From an uncultured Pelagibacteraceae bacterium (GTDB lineage Bacteria > Pseudomonadota > Alphaproteobacteria > Pelagibacterales > Pelagibacteraceae): DNA of 64,000 bases. The notes beneath the pieces are model-generated. The model was not told where the DNA came from, searched no databases, and worked only from the letters and a program-made list of their open reading frames with translations. How positions within the stretch are numbered: the stretch's first letter is position 1; each line of letters opens with the position of its first letter. The stretch spans positions 62,001-126,000 of the forward strand of contig CABZXO010000002.1 in the NCBI GenBank assembly GCA_902529645.1. Reading direction: 5' to 3'. Shown here one piece after another: positions 8,476 through 18,632 of this stretch. The translations under genes and the position numbers were made by a program.

Positions 8476-10761
8476 ATGAAAAAAACAAAAATTGATCGTT
8501 ACACAGATAAAGAAGCTTTAGATTTTCATCAAGACAAAAAACCAGGCAAGATTGAGATTATTTCTTCTAAAAATATGATAACTAAACGAGATCTTGCTTT
8601 AGCATACTCTCCGGGAGTTGCTGCACCAGTTAAAAAAATAAGCGAGGACCCAGAGGCTGCTTACGATTATACAAGTAAAGGAAACCTTGTTGCTGTAATA
8701 AGTAATGGTTCGGCAATATTAGGGATGGGAAATTTAGGTGCTCTTGCATCGAAGCCGGTGATGGAAGGAAAGGCTGTATTATTTAAAAGATTTGCAGATA
8801 TCGATTCAATTGATTTAGAGATTGATTGTAATAATTCAGATGAAATTATAAATTCAATTAAAAATTTTTCACCTAGCTTTGGTGGAATAAACTTAGAAGA
8901 CATAGCTGCCCCAGATTGTTTTATAATTGAACAGAAATTAAAAGAAATTTTGGATATTCCAGTTTTTCATGATGATCAACATGGGACAGCAATTATAACG
9001 ACCGCAGCATTAATTAATGCCTTAGATATTTGTGGAAAATCAATTAAAAAAATTAAAGTTGTAGTTAATGGTGCTGGAGCTTCAGCACAAGCTTGTACTG
9101 AGTTATTTATAAACTCGGGGGTAAAATCTGAAAATATAATAATGCTAGACAGAAAGGGCGTGATTTACGAAGGAAGAACTGAAGGAATTGATCAATGGAA
9201 ATCCAGATATGCGGTTAAAACCAAAACTAGAAATTTAGAGGATGCTGTTAAAGGTGCAGATGTTTTTTTAGGGTTGTCTGCAAAAGGTGTTTTGAAAAAA
9301 GAGATGGTTAAATCAATGGCAAAAAATCCAATTATATTTGCCTGTGCAAACCCTGATCCAGAAATCACTCCAGAAGAAGTTAATCAGGTTAGATCTGATG
9401 CAATTATTGCAACTGGACGATCAGATTACCCTAATCAAGTAAATAATTTAATTGGTTTCCCCTATATCTTCAGAGGGGCTTTAGATGTTAGATCAAAAAC
9501 AATAAATGAAGAAATGAAAGTTGCTGCAGCTAATGCGATAGCTAAACTTGCAAGAGAGGATGTTCCAGATGAGGTTGTCGCGGCCATGGGTGGTGAAAGG
9601 CCACATTATGGAAAAGATTATATTATTCCATCTACATTTGATCCTAGATTAATCAGTGTGATACCAGCAGCTGTAGCAAAAGCAGCAATAGATAGTGGTG
9701 TAGCAAGAAAAAATATAGATAATTTTGATGATTATAAAGAACGATTAAAACAGAGACTAGATCCAACAGTAACTATTATGCAGGGTATAAATTCATTTAT
9801 TAAAAAAAATCAGAAAAAAATTGTTTTTGCAGATGGTGAAGATGAAAATACTTTAAAGGCTGCAATTGCATTTAAAAATTCAAAATTAGGTATTCCGATT
9901 TTAGTTGGAAAAGAGAAAAAAATTAAAGAGCAAATAAAAAAAATTGGTTACAGTGAAAATTTTGACATTGAAATTGTTAATTCAAAAAATGAAGAAAAAA
10001 GAAAAAAGTATGTAAAAGATTTATTTGAAAAATTACAAAGAGAACAAGGTTTATTAGAAAGAGATTGTGATAGAATGATAAGAAATGATAGAGTTGTCTG
10101 GGCAACAAGCATGGTTGCTTGCGGTGATGCAGATGGGGCTGTAACAGGAAATACCAGACGTTTTGGGTCCTCTTTAGAGAAAATCAAACAAGTTGTTGAT
10201 GTTAGAAAAGGAGAGATAATGTTTGGATTAAACATGATAGTTCATAAAGGAAAAACTATTTTTATCGGTGATACTAGCGTACACGAATATCCAACATCAG
10301 AACAAATGGCTGAAATAGCGGTATCTGCAGCAAGAGTGGTAAGACTGTTTGGATTTGATCCAAAAGTGGCTTTTATATCTCATTCCACATTTGGACAGCC
10401 TCTTACGAGTAGAACTAAACATATTCGTAATGCAGTTGAAATATTAAAAGAAAGAAAGGTTGACTTTGAATTTGATGGAGATATGCAGCCAGATGTTGCT
10501 CTTGACCCAGAATACCAAGAACTTTACCCTTTTGCAAAAATTGTTGGCAAAGCAAATATTTTAATAATGCCTGGACAACATAGTGCTGCAATTTCATATA
10601 AATTAATGAAGACTTTAGGAGAAACTAAAGTTATTGGTCCCTTACTTATAGGACTTGGACTTCCAATAGAAATTGCGCCTTTAAGATCATCAACTTCTGA
10701 AATACTGAACCTGGCATCAATAGCAGCTTACTCTTCTCAGGTAATTGATTACAATAAATAA
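8476..10761 (+). CDS. maeB: malic enzyme with C-terminal phosphotransacetylase-like domain (MaeB)
   Basis: Start ATG 8476 (MKKTKIDRYTDKEAL) is preferred over the track's TTG 8464. The 761-aa product has an N-terminal malic enzyme domain ('LALAYSPGVAAPV'; 'FHDDQHGTAII'; nucleotide-binding 'VVNGAGASAQACTELF'). It converts malate to pyruvate and CO2 with NAD(P)+. From about residue 430 a phosphotransacetylase-like domain follows ('FADGEDENTLKAA' ... 'VMPGQHSAAISYKL'-type region reading IMPGQHSAAISYKL). In this fused family that domain usually has a regulatory, acetyl-CoA-sensing role rather than catalysis. It is divergent from murJ (about 50 bp) and abuts the convergent BON lipoprotein gene with no gap. 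Confidence 0.95.
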   Translation: MKKTKIDRYTDKEALDFHQDKKPGKIEIISSKNMITKRDLALAYSPGVAAPVKKISEDPEAAYDYTSKGNLVAVISNGSAILGMGNLGALASKPVMEGKAVLFKRFADIDSIDLEIDCNNSDEIINSIKNFSPSFGGINLEDIAAPDCFIIEQKLKEILDIPVFHDDQHGTAIITTAALINALDICGKSIKKIKVVVNGAGASAQACTELFINSGVKSENIIMLDRKGVIYEGRTEGIDQWKSRYAVKTKTRNLEDAVKGADVFLGLSAKGVLKKEMVKSMAKNPIIFACANPDPEITPEEVNQVRSDAIIATGRSDYPNQVNNLIGFPYIFRGALDVRSKTINEEMKVAAANAIAKLAREDVPDEVVAAMGGERPHYGKDYIIPSTFDPRLISVIPAAVAKAAIDSGVARKNIDNFDDYKERLKQRLDPTVTIMQGINSFIKKNQKKIVFADGEDENTLKAAIAFKNSKLGIPILVGKEKKIKEQIKKIGYSENFDIEIVNSKNEEKRKKYVKDLFEKLQREQGLLERDCDRMIRNDRVVWATSMVACGDADGAVTGNTRRFGSSLEKIKQVVDVRKGEIMFGLNMIVHKGKTIFIGDTSVHEYPTSEQMAEIAVSAARVVRLFGFDPKVAFISHSTFGQPLTSRTKHIRNAVEILKERKVDFEFDGDMQPDVALDPEYQELYPFAKIVGKANILIMPGQHSAAISYKLMKTLGETKVIGPLLIGLGLPIEIAPLRSSTSEILNLASIAAYSSQVIDYNK

Positions 10762-11355
10762 CTATTCACGTTGAATTCGTAAATCTTCAAGAAGTATAAT
10801 ACTGGCAATTACATCTTCAACATCAAGAATTTCTTTAGCCTCACTTATTACTAAATCTTTTTCTTCTATAGTCAAAGCAATACCATAAACATAAACTTTT
10901 TTCTTATAGGTATCTATTTGATAATTGGTTGCTTTTATATTTTTATTTAAAATTATTGCTGTTCTTAATTGAGAAGTAATAAGTAAATCTTTTGCAGATT
11001 GTTTGAAATTAAACTCTTCTTTAAGCTTAATATCATTTCTAACTGATCTAGCACCCTTAGTTTCCCAGGCTAATTTTGTAATTATTAATTTTTCTTCTGG
11101 GTTATCTACTTTTCCAGTTATAAAAATTCTCCCATCTAAAACTTTAGTTTTTACAGCTAAGAGGTATTTTTTATCTTTGGCTAGAATTTTTGCAGTTATA
11201 CTTTTTTGCATAATGGAATCATCTATTTGAGTACCAACTGTTCTAGGATCTAAAGCAACTGAAACACCTGTTCCAAAAAGACCCTTGGAGCCTACTCCAA
11301 CACAACTAGTTAAAAAAAAGCTCATTAAGATAAAGGTTAATAATTTATTTTTCAT
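10762..11355 (-). CDS. BON-domain lipoprotein (OsmY/DolP-like)
   Basis: 197 aa. The signal sequence 'LLTFILMSFFLTSC' ends in a lipobox (LTSC), so it should be a lipoprotein, probably in the outer membrane facing the periplasm. Two BON repeats follow: 'VKTKVLDGRIFITGKVDNPE' (about 67-86) and 'NYQIDTYKKKVYVYGIALT' (about 143-161). BON proteins bind phospholipid and stabilise the envelope; DolP of E. coli is encoded near rsmI and lpoA, which matches this position. Its ATG lies inside the 3' end of rsmI (11-bp overlap), so translation is probably coupled. Confidence 0.85.
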   Translation of the reverse strand: MKNKLLTFILMSFFLTSCVGVGSKGLFGTGVSVALDPRTVGTQIDDSIMQKSITAKILAKDKKYLLAVKTKVLDGRIFITGKVDNPEEKLIITKLAWETKGARSVRNDIKLKEEFNFKQSAKDLLITSQLRTAIILNKNIKATNYQIDTYKKKVYVYGIALTIEEKDLVISEAKEILDVEDVIASIILLEDLRIQRE

Positions 11356-12208
11356 TTTTTAATTCTATGCAATAATTATATATTTCTTTGTTTGGTAAGT
11401 TGGTGCTTTCACTTAAAATGTCTATAATTTCTTTAGTAGATAATTTGTAAAACATTTTTTTTATTATATTCTTATCTGATTCATTTAGTTTTTGAGATAT
11501 ATTTTTATTTATTTTTTTTTCAGATATTACAACTGTAAGCTCACCTTTTGGCTCTTTTTCAAATAATTCCAATTCATCTACATTTTTCCTAATAAATTCC
11601 TCATACATTTTTGTCATCTCTCTGCAAAAAACTATCTTTCTCCCAGTAAAATTCCTTTTTATTTCAGGTATGATTTTGTTAATTTTTTTTGGAGAAATAA
11701 AAAAAACTAAAGAATTTTCAAATGCAGAAAATTTTTTTAATTCATTTGATAAATTCTGTTTTTTATCTGGAAAAAAACCACAAAACAAAAATTTATCAGA
11801 AAATCCACTAATTGAAATAGCTGCAGCAAGTGCGGACGGTCCTGGAATAGGGAATATTTTTATACCATTATTAATACACTCATTAACTAATATTGATCCT
11901 GGATCTGAAATAATAGGTGTACCAGCATCAGATATCAAAGAAATTATTTTTCCAGAATTAAGATAATCAATAATTTTTATTAAGTTTTTTTTTTCATTAA
12001 ATTTATGATTTGAAATTAACTTTGATTTTATTTGATATTTATTTAAAAGATTTTTTGATATTCGAGTATCTTCACATAAAATATAATCAGATTTTTCTAA
12101 AACCTCAATTGCTCTTAAAGTTATATCTTTAAGATTCCCCAAAGGAGTCGACACTAAATAAAGGCCATTTTCATATTCTTTTAACTTAAATTGTGGTTTT
12201 ATGATCAT
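11345..12208 (-). CDS. rsmI: 16S rRNA (cytidine(1402)-2'-O)-methyltransferase
   Basis: 287 aa, full length. SAM-dependent tetrapyrrole-methylase fold: 'GLYLVSTPLGNLKDITLRA' at the N-terminus, 'CEDTRISKNLLNKY', 'LISDAGTPIISDPG' and 'PIPGPSALAAAISISG' are all RsmI signatures. It methylates the 2'-OH of C1402 in the ribosomal decoding centre. It is divergent from the LpoA-like gene by 34 bp, and the BON lipoprotein gene overlaps its end. The rsmI / lpoA-like / BON-lipoprotein grouping is widespread in proteobacteria. Confidence 0.96.
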   Translation of the reverse strand: MIIKPQFKLKEYENGLYLVSTPLGNLKDITLRAIEVLEKSDYILCEDTRISKNLLNKYQIKSKLISNHKFNEKKNLIKIIDYLNSGKIISLISDAGTPIISDPGSILVNECINNGIKIFPIPGPSALAAAISISGFSDKFLFCGFFPDKKQNLSNELKKFSAFENSLVFFISPKKINKIIPEIKRNFTGRKIVFCREMTKMYEEFIRKNVDELELFEKEPKGELTVVISEKKINKNISQKLNESDKNIIKKMFYKLSTKEIIDILSESTNLPNKEIYNYCIELKNEK

Positions 12209-12242
12209 AATTTAGCTTAAAAAATATTATACTAACATCAAA

Positions 12243-13397
12243 ATGACTAAATTAATTAAAATTATTTATTTGATTATTTTAAGTTTTTACTTTCTTTTTC
12301 TGCCACCAGTAAGCGCTCAAGAAAAAATAAAAATAGGATTATTAGTCCCTATGACTGGAGAAAATAAAAAAATTGGAGAATCGATTATTAAAGCAGTTGG
12401 ATTAGCTGTAAAAGATATTGATAATGATTTTATAGAAATCTTTCCAAAAGATACAGCAACTAAAGCTAATCAAACCTTAAAATCAGCATTTGAATTGAGT
12501 GAAATGGGGGTAAAAATTGTAATTGGACCCGTGTTTTATGAAAGTTTAACTTATTTAGATGAAATGAAGGATTTAACATTTTTATCATTAACTAATAAAA
12601 CTTTAGATCTTCCCAAAAATATAATTTCTGCTGGAATCAATTCTACATCACAATTTAATACAATAAAAAAATTTTTAGATTCTAATAAAATAAAAAAGAC
12701 TATTTTTTTAACACCTATAGAAGATTATGAGTTTGAGGTTAAAAAAGGAATGAAAAATTCAAAAATAAAAATTTATAAAGATTATGAGTATGATACTGAA
12801 CCCACAAAACTAACTAAGCAAATAGAAGAAATTACAAATTACAGAATTAGAAAACAAAATTTAGAAAATGAGATAAAAAGAGTAAAAAATTCAAATGAAC
12901 CCAACAAAGAAAAAAAAATCAAGAGATTAGAAAAAAAATACTCATTAGGTGGTTTAGACTTTGAAGCTGTTGTAATTGCAGATTTTGATGAAAGTCTAAA
13001 AAGTGTATCAACATCACTTTTATACACAGATGTTCTTCCTAAAAACAAATATTTTATAACTTTAAATCAATGGTTTGACGAAAGTTTATTAAACGAAACT
13101 GATATTCAGCCTTTATACTATCCATCAATAAATAAAGAAAATTTTGATAAGTACAAAATAAAGTATTTTAACGCATTTAATGAGGATCCTACCCATTTAT
13201 CTTTATTGAGTTATGATCTTGTTGGCTTAGTTTATTATTTATCGTTAAACTCAAATGTGGAAAACTTAAACAAAATTTTTAAAAGAAAAAATTCATTTAA
13301 AGGAAAAATAGGAATTTTTGATATCAAAAATAATAAAATTAATCATAGACTTAATTTTTATAAAATTGAGAACCAAAGACTTATAGAAATTTTTTAA
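12243..13397 (+). CDS. periplasmic-binding-fold protein, LpoA-like penicillin-binding protein activator
   Basis: 384 aa with a signal peptide ending about 'LPPVSAQE' (cut after SA). The mature part begins 'KIKIGLLVPMTGENKKIGES', the type I periplasmic-binding / LpoA C-terminal fold; 'IVIGPVFYESL' and 'DPTHLSLLSYDLVGLVYYL' also fit. There is no lipobox Cys, so it would be soluble in the periplasm. The position divergent from rsmI matches lpoA of other proteobacteria, whose product activates penicillin-binding protein 1A. A branched-chain amino-acid binding protein is possible from fold alone, but no transporter genes are nearby. A Lys-rich insertion lies near residues 200-230. Confidence 0.75.
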   Translation: MTKLIKIIYLIILSFYFLFLPPVSAQEKIKIGLLVPMTGENKKIGESIIKAVGLAVKDIDNDFIEIFPKDTATKANQTLKSAFELSEMGVKIVIGPVFYESLTYLDEMKDLTFLSLTNKTLDLPKNIISAGINSTSQFNTIKKFLDSNKIKKTIFLTPIEDYEFEVKKGMKNSKIKIYKDYEYDTEPTKLTKQIEEITNYRIRKQNLENEIKRVKNSNEPNKEKKIKRLEKKYSLGGLDFEAVVIADFDESLKSVSTSLLYTDVLPKNKYFITLNQWFDESLLNETDIQPLYYPSINKENFDKYKIKYFNAFNEDPTHLSLLSYDLVGLVYYLSLNSNVENLNKIFKRKNSFKGKIGIFDIKNNKINHRLNFYKIENQRLIEIF

Positions 13398-13983
13398 TTT
13401 TTTTAAAAGCTTGGTATCTATGATCCATTTTATATTTTTGAGATGGCTTCATTTCTCCAAAAGTTTTTCTTTTTTTTAAAGGAATAAAAATTGGGTCATA
13501 GCCAAATCCATTATTTCCTCGCGGCTTATCTGAGATATAACCCTCTACTTTTCCCAGGACACATGCAATTTTTTTATTTAGGTATGAAATAGAAAGAGCA
13601 CAAATAAATCTAGCTTTAATTTTTTTAATTTTCCAATTTTTATCTTTTTTCTTTAGCTCTCTGTAAACTCTTCTGATAGCTTTACTAAAATCTCCATATT
13701 TTCCTCCCCACCTTGCAGAATAAATTCCAGGATTTTTATTCAAAAAATCTATCTCTAAACCCGAGTCGTCAGCCAAACATATTAGTCCTGTTTTTTTTGA
13801 AAAATATTTAGATTTAATTAAAGAATTCTCTTTAAAGGTCTTACCATTTTCAATTGGGCTTCTAAGATTAAACGATGATGTAGAATAAATTTTTATACTT
13901 TTTGGCAACAAATTCTTGATTTCACGTAGTTTTCCCCTGTTATTAGTACCAATAAGTAATTTATTAATTTTTTGTTTTGACAT
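13381..13983 (-). CDS. rdgB: XTP/dITP diphosphatase (RdgB/HAM1 family)
   Basis: 200 aa. 'LLIGTNNRGKLREIKNLL' is the N-terminal SxNxxK-type signature, 'CLADDSGLEIDFLNKNPGIYSARW' holds the catalytic acidic residues, and 'GFGYDPIFIP' and 'SQKYKMDHRYQAF' (SHR-like) complete the motif set. It hydrolyses deaminated purine nucleotides (dITP, XTP) to keep them out of DNA. The 3' end overlaps the convergent LpoA-like gene by 17 bp. It is divergent from grpE by 36 bp; the rph and hrcA genes often found here in alphaproteobacteria are absent. Confidence 0.94.
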   Translation of the reverse strand: MSKQKINKLLIGTNNRGKLREIKNLLPKSIKIYSTSSFNLRSPIENGKTFKENSLIKSKYFSKKTGLICLADDSGLEIDFLNKNPGIYSARWGGKYGDFSKAIRRVYRELKKKDKNWKIKKIKARFICALSISYLNKKIACVLGKVEGYISDKPRGNNGFGYDPIFIPLKKRKTFGEMKPSQKYKMDHRYQAFKKIKKFL

Positions 13984-14019
13984 CTAGAAATTATCAAAAT
14001 CCATACCATATAAGAACGT

Positions 14020-14673
14020 ATGGAAAAAGAAGAAAACCAAAATAGCACTTCTGCAAATCAAAACCAGGATGCGGTAAAAGAAACTGATAAACCTGAAGAA
14101 AACTTAGCAGAAGAAAATAAACAAGAAACAGACAAAGATCCTAAAGAAGAAATTAAAGAACCAACTCCAGAGGAAAAAATTATTGAACTCGAAGATAAAG
14201 TAGCAAGAACTTTTGCTGAAATGGAAAATCAAAGAAGAAGGTTTGAAAAAGAAAAAGAAGATGCTTTTGAATATGGTGGCTATAGTTTTGCTAAAGAAGC
14301 ATTAAATTTGATTGATAACTTAGATAGATCAAAACATGTTCTTGAAAGTGATGATAAGTTAAAAGAGACTGAAGCATTAAAAAAAACCTTAGAACATTTA
14401 GAAATTATTAAAAAAGATCTAATCTCAATATTTAAAAAAAATAACATTAAACCAATTGATAGCCTCAACAAAAAACTAGATCCAAACTTTCATCAAGCAA
14501 TGATGGAAATTGAAGACGACACTAAAGAACCTGGAACAATAGTGCAGGAAATTCAAAAAGGCTTTACGATAAAAGACAGATTGCTTAGACCCTCATTAGT
14601 AGGAGTGTCAAAAAAAATTGAAATTAAAGAGGAAAAAACTCAGGAAAATAAGGAAATTTCAGAAAATAAATAA
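14020..14673 (+). CDS. grpE: nucleotide exchange factor GrpE
   Basis: 217 aa. An acidic, Gln/Asn/Glu-rich disordered N-terminus (about 50 residues) precedes a long coiled coil ('KIIELEDKVARTFAEMENQRRR') and the beta-wing domain ('FHQAMMEIEDDTKEPGTIV' ... 'GFTIKDRLLRPSLVGVSK'). It releases ADP from DnaK. The upstream gap to divergent rdgB is only 36 bp. dnaK follows after 63 bp with its own candidate heat-shock promoter. Slightly long because of the N-terminal extension. Confidence 0.96.
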   Translation: MEKEENQNSTSANQNQDAVKETDKPEENLAEENKQETDKDPKEEIKEPTPEEKIIELEDKVARTFAEMENQRRRFEKEKEDAFEYGGYSFAKEALNLIDNLDRSKHVLESDDKLKETEALKKTLEHLEIIKKDLISIFKKNNIKPIDSLNKKLDPNFHQAMMEIEDDTKEPGTIVQEIQKGFTIKDRLLRPSLVGVSKKIEIKEEKTQENKEISENK

Positions 14674-14685
14674 TTATGAGATCAA

Positions 14686-14713
14686 CTTGTAGTTTCACAT
14701 TTAAACCCTATAT
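14686..14713 (+). promoter_or_regulatory. candidate sigma-32 promoter of dnaK
   Basis: In the 63-bp gap before dnaK, CTTGTAG (14686-14692) and CCCTATAT (14706-14713) are separated by 13 bp. This resembles the RpoH consensus (CTTGAA, 13-17 bp, CCCCATNT). No CIRCE inverted repeat is present in the gap. Based on motif reading only. Confidence 0.45.
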
Positions 14714-14736
14714 GACGAAAGAGAGACATTAATATT

Positions 14737-16662
14737 ATGAGCAAAATTATTGGAATAGATTTAGGAACAACAAATTCTTGTGTTGCCATTATGGAAGGAA
14801 CACAAGCTAAAGTTTTAGAAAATGCTGAAGGAGCAAGAACTACTCCATCAGTAGTAGCATTTACAGATGAAAACGAAAAATTAATCGGACAACCTGCAAA
14901 AAGACAGGCTGTTACAAATCCTGAAAATACTATCTTTGCTGTAAAAAGATTAATTGGAAGAAATTTTGATGACCCAACAGTGAAAAAAGATGTGGAGGCT
15001 GCACCTTTTAAAATAGTTAATTCTGAAAAAGGTGATGCTTGGATTGAAGCTAAAGGAGAAAAATATTCACCTTCTCAAATATCAGCGTTCATTTTACAAA
15101 AAATGAAAGAAACAGCAGAAAAATATTTAGGTCAGGCTGTTACTAAAGCTGTGATTACAGTACCAGCGTACTTTAACGATGCACAAAGACAAGCTACTAA
15201 AGATGCTGGGAAAATTGCAGGGTTAGAAGTTTTAAGAATTATTAATGAACCAACTGCAGCATCACTTGCGTATGGTTTAGACAAAAAACAAAATAAAAAA
15301 ATTGCCGTATATGATTTAGGTGGAGGAACATTTGATGTTTCTATCTTAGAATTGGGTGATGGTGTATTTGAAGTTAAATCAACTAATGGTGATACTTTTT
15401 TAGGTGGCGAAGATTTTGATAATGCTGTTGTAGATTATTTAGTTTCTGAATTTAAAAAAGATAACGGAATTGATCTTAAGTCAGATAAACTTGCTTTACA
15501 AAGATTAAAAGAAGCTGCAGAAAAAGCAAAAATAGAATTATCATCTGCAGAACAAACAGATATTAATTTGCCTTTTATTACAGCAGATAAAACAGGTCCA
15601 AAACATATTAATTTAAAAATGACTAGAGCAAAACTTGAAGCTTTAGTTGAGGACTTAATTGTTAGAACAATGCCTCCGTGCAAAACTGCTTTGAAAGATG
15701 CAGGAGTTACAGCAAGCGAAATTGATGAAGTAGTTATGGTTGGTGGTATGACTAGAATGCCAAAAGTAATTGAAGAAGTTAAAAACTTTTTTGGAAAAGA
15801 CCCTAACAAAAGTGTTAACCCGGATGAAGTAGTTGCTATGGGAGCAGCTATTCAGGCGGGAGTGTTACAAGGTGATGTTAAAGACGTACTTCTATTAGAT
15901 GTAACTCCTCTATCACTTGGTATCGAAACACTTGGTGGAGTTTCTACAAAACTGATTGATAAAAACACAACAATACCAACCAAAAAAAGCCAAGTTTTCT
16001 CAACTGCTGAAGATAATCAGCCAGCAGTATCTATTAGAGTTCTACAAGGTGAGAGAGAAATGGCGGCCGACAATAAAGCTTTGGGTAACTTTGAACTAGT
16101 GGGTATTGCACCAGCGCCAAGAGGAGTGCCTCAAATTGAAGTTACATTTGATATTGATGCTAATGGTATCGTAAATGTTTCAGCAAAAGACAAGGGAACT
16201 GGTAAAGAACAGAAAATTCAAATTCAAGCTTCAGGTGGACTAAGTGATGAAGAAATTGAAAAAATGGTTAAAGATGCAGAAGCTAACAAAGAAGCTGATA
16301 AGAAAAAAAGAGAGTCGGTTGATGTTAGAAATCAAGCTGATACTCTAATTCACTCTACTGAAAAAAATTTAAAAGAGCATGGATCAAAAATTACTGATGC
16401 AGAGAAAAAAGCAATTGAAGAAGCATCATCTGCTGTAAAAGAAGCTTTAAAGGGTGAAGATATTGAGGATATTAAGAAAAAAACCGAAGCTTTAGTTCAA
16501 GCTTCAATGAAACTTGGAGAAGCAATCTATAAATCACAACAAAGCGCAAAACCAGAGGCTGGAAAAGATGACGATAATGGTGATGCAGGTAAAAAAGACG
16601 AGAATGTTGTTGATGCTGATTTCGAAGAAGTAAAAGACGAAAATAAAGAAAAAAGCGCTTAA
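14737..16662 (+). CDS. dnaK: molecular chaperone DnaK (Hsp70)
   Basis: 641 aa. The ATPase domain starts '[19 protein letters not shown]'; phosphate loops '[15 protein letters not shown]' and '[13 protein letters not shown]' follow. The substrate-binding domain begins after '[17 protein letters not shown]', and an alpha-helical lid with an acidic tail ends the protein ('[16 protein letters not shown]'). It refolds proteins with DnaJ and GrpE, both encoded alongside. Base composition is somewhat richer in G and C than its neighbours, as expected for a highly expressed gene. Confidence 0.98.
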   Translation: MSKIIGIDLGTTNSCVAIMEGTQAKVLENAEGARTTPSVVAFTDENEKLIGQPAKRQAVTNPENTIFAVKRLIGRNFDDPTVKKDVEAAPFKIVNSEKGDAWIEAKGEKYSPSQISAFILQKMKETAEKYLGQAVTKAVITVPAYFNDAQRQATKDAGKIAGLEVLRIINEPTAASLAYGLDKKQNKKIAVYDLGGGTFDVSILELGDGVFEVKSTNGDTFLGGEDFDNAVVDYLVSEFKKDNGIDLKSDKLALQRLKEAAEKAKIELSSAEQTDINLPFITADKTGPKHINLKMTRAKLEALVEDLIVRTMPPCKTALKDAGVTASEIDEVVMVGGMTRMPKVIEEVKNFFGKDPNKSVNPDEVVAMGAAIQAGVLQGDVKDVLLLDVTPLSLGIETLGGVSTKLIDKNTTIPTKKSQVFSTAEDNQPAVSIRVLQGEREMAADNKALGNFELVGIAPAPRGVPQIEVTFDIDANGIVNVSAKDKGTGKEQKIQIQASGGLSDEEIEKMVKDAEANKEADKKKRESVDVRNQADTLIHSTEKNLKEHGSKITDAEKKAIEEASSAVKEALKGEDIEDIKKKTEALVQASMKLGEAIYKSQQSAKPEAGKDDDNGDAGKKDENVVDADFEEVKDENKEKSA

Positions 16663-16691
16663 ACTGACATTTAATTGTCTGGGGTAATTTG

Positions 16692-17819
16692 ATGGGTAAA
16701 AGAGACTATTATGATGTCCTAGGCGTCAATAAAAGCGCAAACTCTGAAGAATTAAAATCTGCATACAGAAAGTTAGCCGTTAAGTACCATCCTGATAAAA
16801 ATCCTGGAGACTCAAAAGCAGAAGAAAAATTTAAAGAAGCTAGTGAAGCTTACGGAATTCTTTCAGACAAAGAAAAAAAACAAAACTACGACAACTTTGG
16901 ACATGCCGCTTTTGAAAATAGTGGTGGAAGACCAGGTAGTGGTTTTGGTGGTTTTAGTGGAGCAGACTTTTCAGATATTTTTGAGGATTTTTTTGGAGAT
17001 TTTGGTGGAGGTGGAAGGTCTAGAAGCAGAAAATCAAATAATAGAGGCTCTGACTTAAGATATGATTTATCAATTTCTCTTGAAGAGGCTTACAGTGGAA
17101 AAAAACAAGACATAAAATTTTCAACAACAGAACAGTGTGGTACATGCAGAGGAAATGGATCTAGGCCAGGTTATTCACCAGACAGATGCTCTTATTGTGG
17201 AGGTAGTGGTAGAATTAGGTCTAACCAAGGTTTTTTTACTGTCCAACAAACATGTCCTCAATGCAATGGAAATGGTGAGGAAATAACAAATCCTTGTAAT
17301 GATTGTAATGGCCAAGGTAAAAAGCAAGCTTCTAAGAAAATTTCTGTGACAATTCCAAAAGGTGTAGACGACGGAACAAGAATTAGATTAGCAGGAAAAG
17401 GTGAAGCTGGAACAAGAGGTGGAGCGACAGGTGATCTTTATTTATTTATTAATGTGAATTCTCATAACTTATTTAAAAGGTCTGATGAAAATTTATTTTT
17501 TGAGTTTCCACTTTCTCTTGCAGATGCAGCATTAGGAACAACAATAGAAATTCCAACTATTGATGGTGGAAAAGCCAAAATTAAAATTCCTGATGGAACT
17601 CAAAATGGTAAACAATTTAGATTAAAGGGTAAAGGTATGCCATTTATGAGAAGAGGCGATTTCGGGGACTTATATGTTCAAGTTAAAACAGAGGTGCCTG
17701 TATATTTAAATAAAAAACAAAAAGAATTATTAGAGCAATTTAGAGAAATTGAAAACGATAAATCAAATCCAAGTATTAAAAAATTTTTTCAAAAAGCAAA
17801 AGATTTCTGGAAAAACTAA
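16692..17819 (+). CDS. dnaJ: molecular chaperone DnaJ (Hsp40)
   Basis: Start ATG 16692 ([11 protein letters not shown]) rather than the track's TTG 16689; 375 aa. The J domain has the HPD motif ('[11 protein letters not shown]'). A Gly/Phe-rich linker follows ('[13 protein letters not shown]'), then four CxxCxGxG zinc repeats ('CGTCRGNG', 'CSYCGGSG', 'CPQCNGNG', 'CNDCNGQG'), then two substrate-binding beta domains. It delivers unfolded clients to DnaK and stimulates its ATPase. It lies 29 bp after dnaK, likely in the same transcript. Confidence 0.97.
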   Translation: MGKRDYYDVLGVNKSANSEELKSAYRKLAVKYHPDKNPGDSKAEEKFKEASEAYGILSDKEKKQNYDNFGHAAFENSGGRPGSGFGGFSGADFSDIFEDFFGDFGGGGRSRSRKSNNRGSDLRYDLSISLEEAYSGKKQDIKFSTTEQCGTCRGNGSRPGYSPDRCSYCGGSGRIRSNQGFFTVQQTCPQCNGNGEEITNPCNDCNGQGKKQASKKISVTIPKGVDDGTRIRLAGKGEAGTRGGATGDLYLFINVNSHNLFKRSDENLFFEFPLSLADAALGTTIEIPTIDGGKAKIKIPDGTQNGKQFRLKGKGMPFMRRGDFGDLYVQVKTEVPVYLNKKQKELLEQFREIENDKSNPSIKKFFQKAKDFWKN

Positions 17820-17855
17820 AAGACTAATCTTCTAAAAAGGGTTAATATTCGCTAA

Positions 17856-18632
17856 ATGAAAAAAATTAATTTAGCTATTTCAGGTTGCATGGGCAGGATG
17901 GGCCAGCAATTAATTAAGTCTTCTAAGAAAAATAAAAACTTCAAACTAATTGCACTTACAGAAAATAGATTAATAAATAAAAAGTTTAATGGAGTTAAAC
18001 CTGAATTAAATTCCGACAAAGCTTTTAAAAAAACTGATGTTATTATTGATTTTACGGTACCAAATTGTACTCTTGAAATTCTAAAAATAGCATCAAAACT
18101 AAGGAAAAAAGTAGTAATTGGTACTACAGGATTTACAAGGAACCAGGAAAATCAAATTAAAAAATATTCAAAAAAAATACCTATTCTAAAAGCAGGTAAC
18201 ATGAGCTTGGGCGTAAATTTATTAATGTATTTAACAGAGATTGCATCAAAATCACTAAATGATGAATACTTAAGCAAAATATTTGAGGTACATCACAAAC
18301 ATAAAAAAGACTACCCTTCTGGTACTGCCTTAATGCTTGGAAAAGGAATTGCAGATGGAAAAAGTAAAAATTTATACAATTTAATTGGAAAAAAATTTTT
18401 AAATAAAAAATCTTTTCCATATGGAAAAAAAATTAATTTTAATTCTATAAGAAAAGGTGAAATTATTGGTGAACACGAAGTGAAATTCTCAAGTGGAAAA
18501 GAAATAATTACATTAAACCATGAGGCTTTTGATAGAGCACTTTACTCAGATGGAGCTTTAACTGCTTCTAAATGGTTGATGAAAAAAAAACCAGGCTTAT
18601 ATTCTATGAGAGATTTGCTAAATTTTTCATAA
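17856..18632 (+). CDS. dapB: 4-hydroxy-tetrahydrodipicolinate reductase
   Basis: 258 aa. The Rossmann loop is 'ISGCMGRMGQQLIKS', followed by 'DFTVPNCTLEIL' and 'VIGTTGFTRNQ'. The catalytic region 'EVHHKHKKDYPSGTALMLG' carries the His and Lys residues and the substrate-binding SGTA. It performs the NAD(P)H-dependent reduction in lysine and meso-diaminopimelate synthesis. It is linked to dnaJ by 36 bp, and its stop overlaps the nth start (TAATG). The dnaK-dnaJ-dapB order recurs in alphaproteobacteria. Confidence 0.97.
   Translation: MKKINLAISGCMGRMGQQLIKSSKKNKNFKLIALTENRLINKKFNGVKPELNSDKAFKKTDVIIDFTVPNCTLEILKIASKLRKKVVIGTTGFTRNQENQIKKYSKKIPILKAGNMSLGVNLLMYLTEIASKSLNDEYLSKIFEVHHKHKKDYPSGTALMLGKGIADGKSKNLYNLIGKKFLNKKSFPYGKKINFNSIRKGEIIGEHEVKFSSGKEIITLNHEAFDRALYSDGALTASKWLMKKKPGLYSMRDLLNFS

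Noticed and set aside
15435-15809. 124-aa minus-strand ORF inside dnaK
   Set aside because: Lies completely within dnaK and mirrors its codon pattern; no start signal or homology.
16843-17058. 71-aa plus-strand ORF in dnaJ
   Set aside because: Alternate frame of the dnaJ Gly-rich region.
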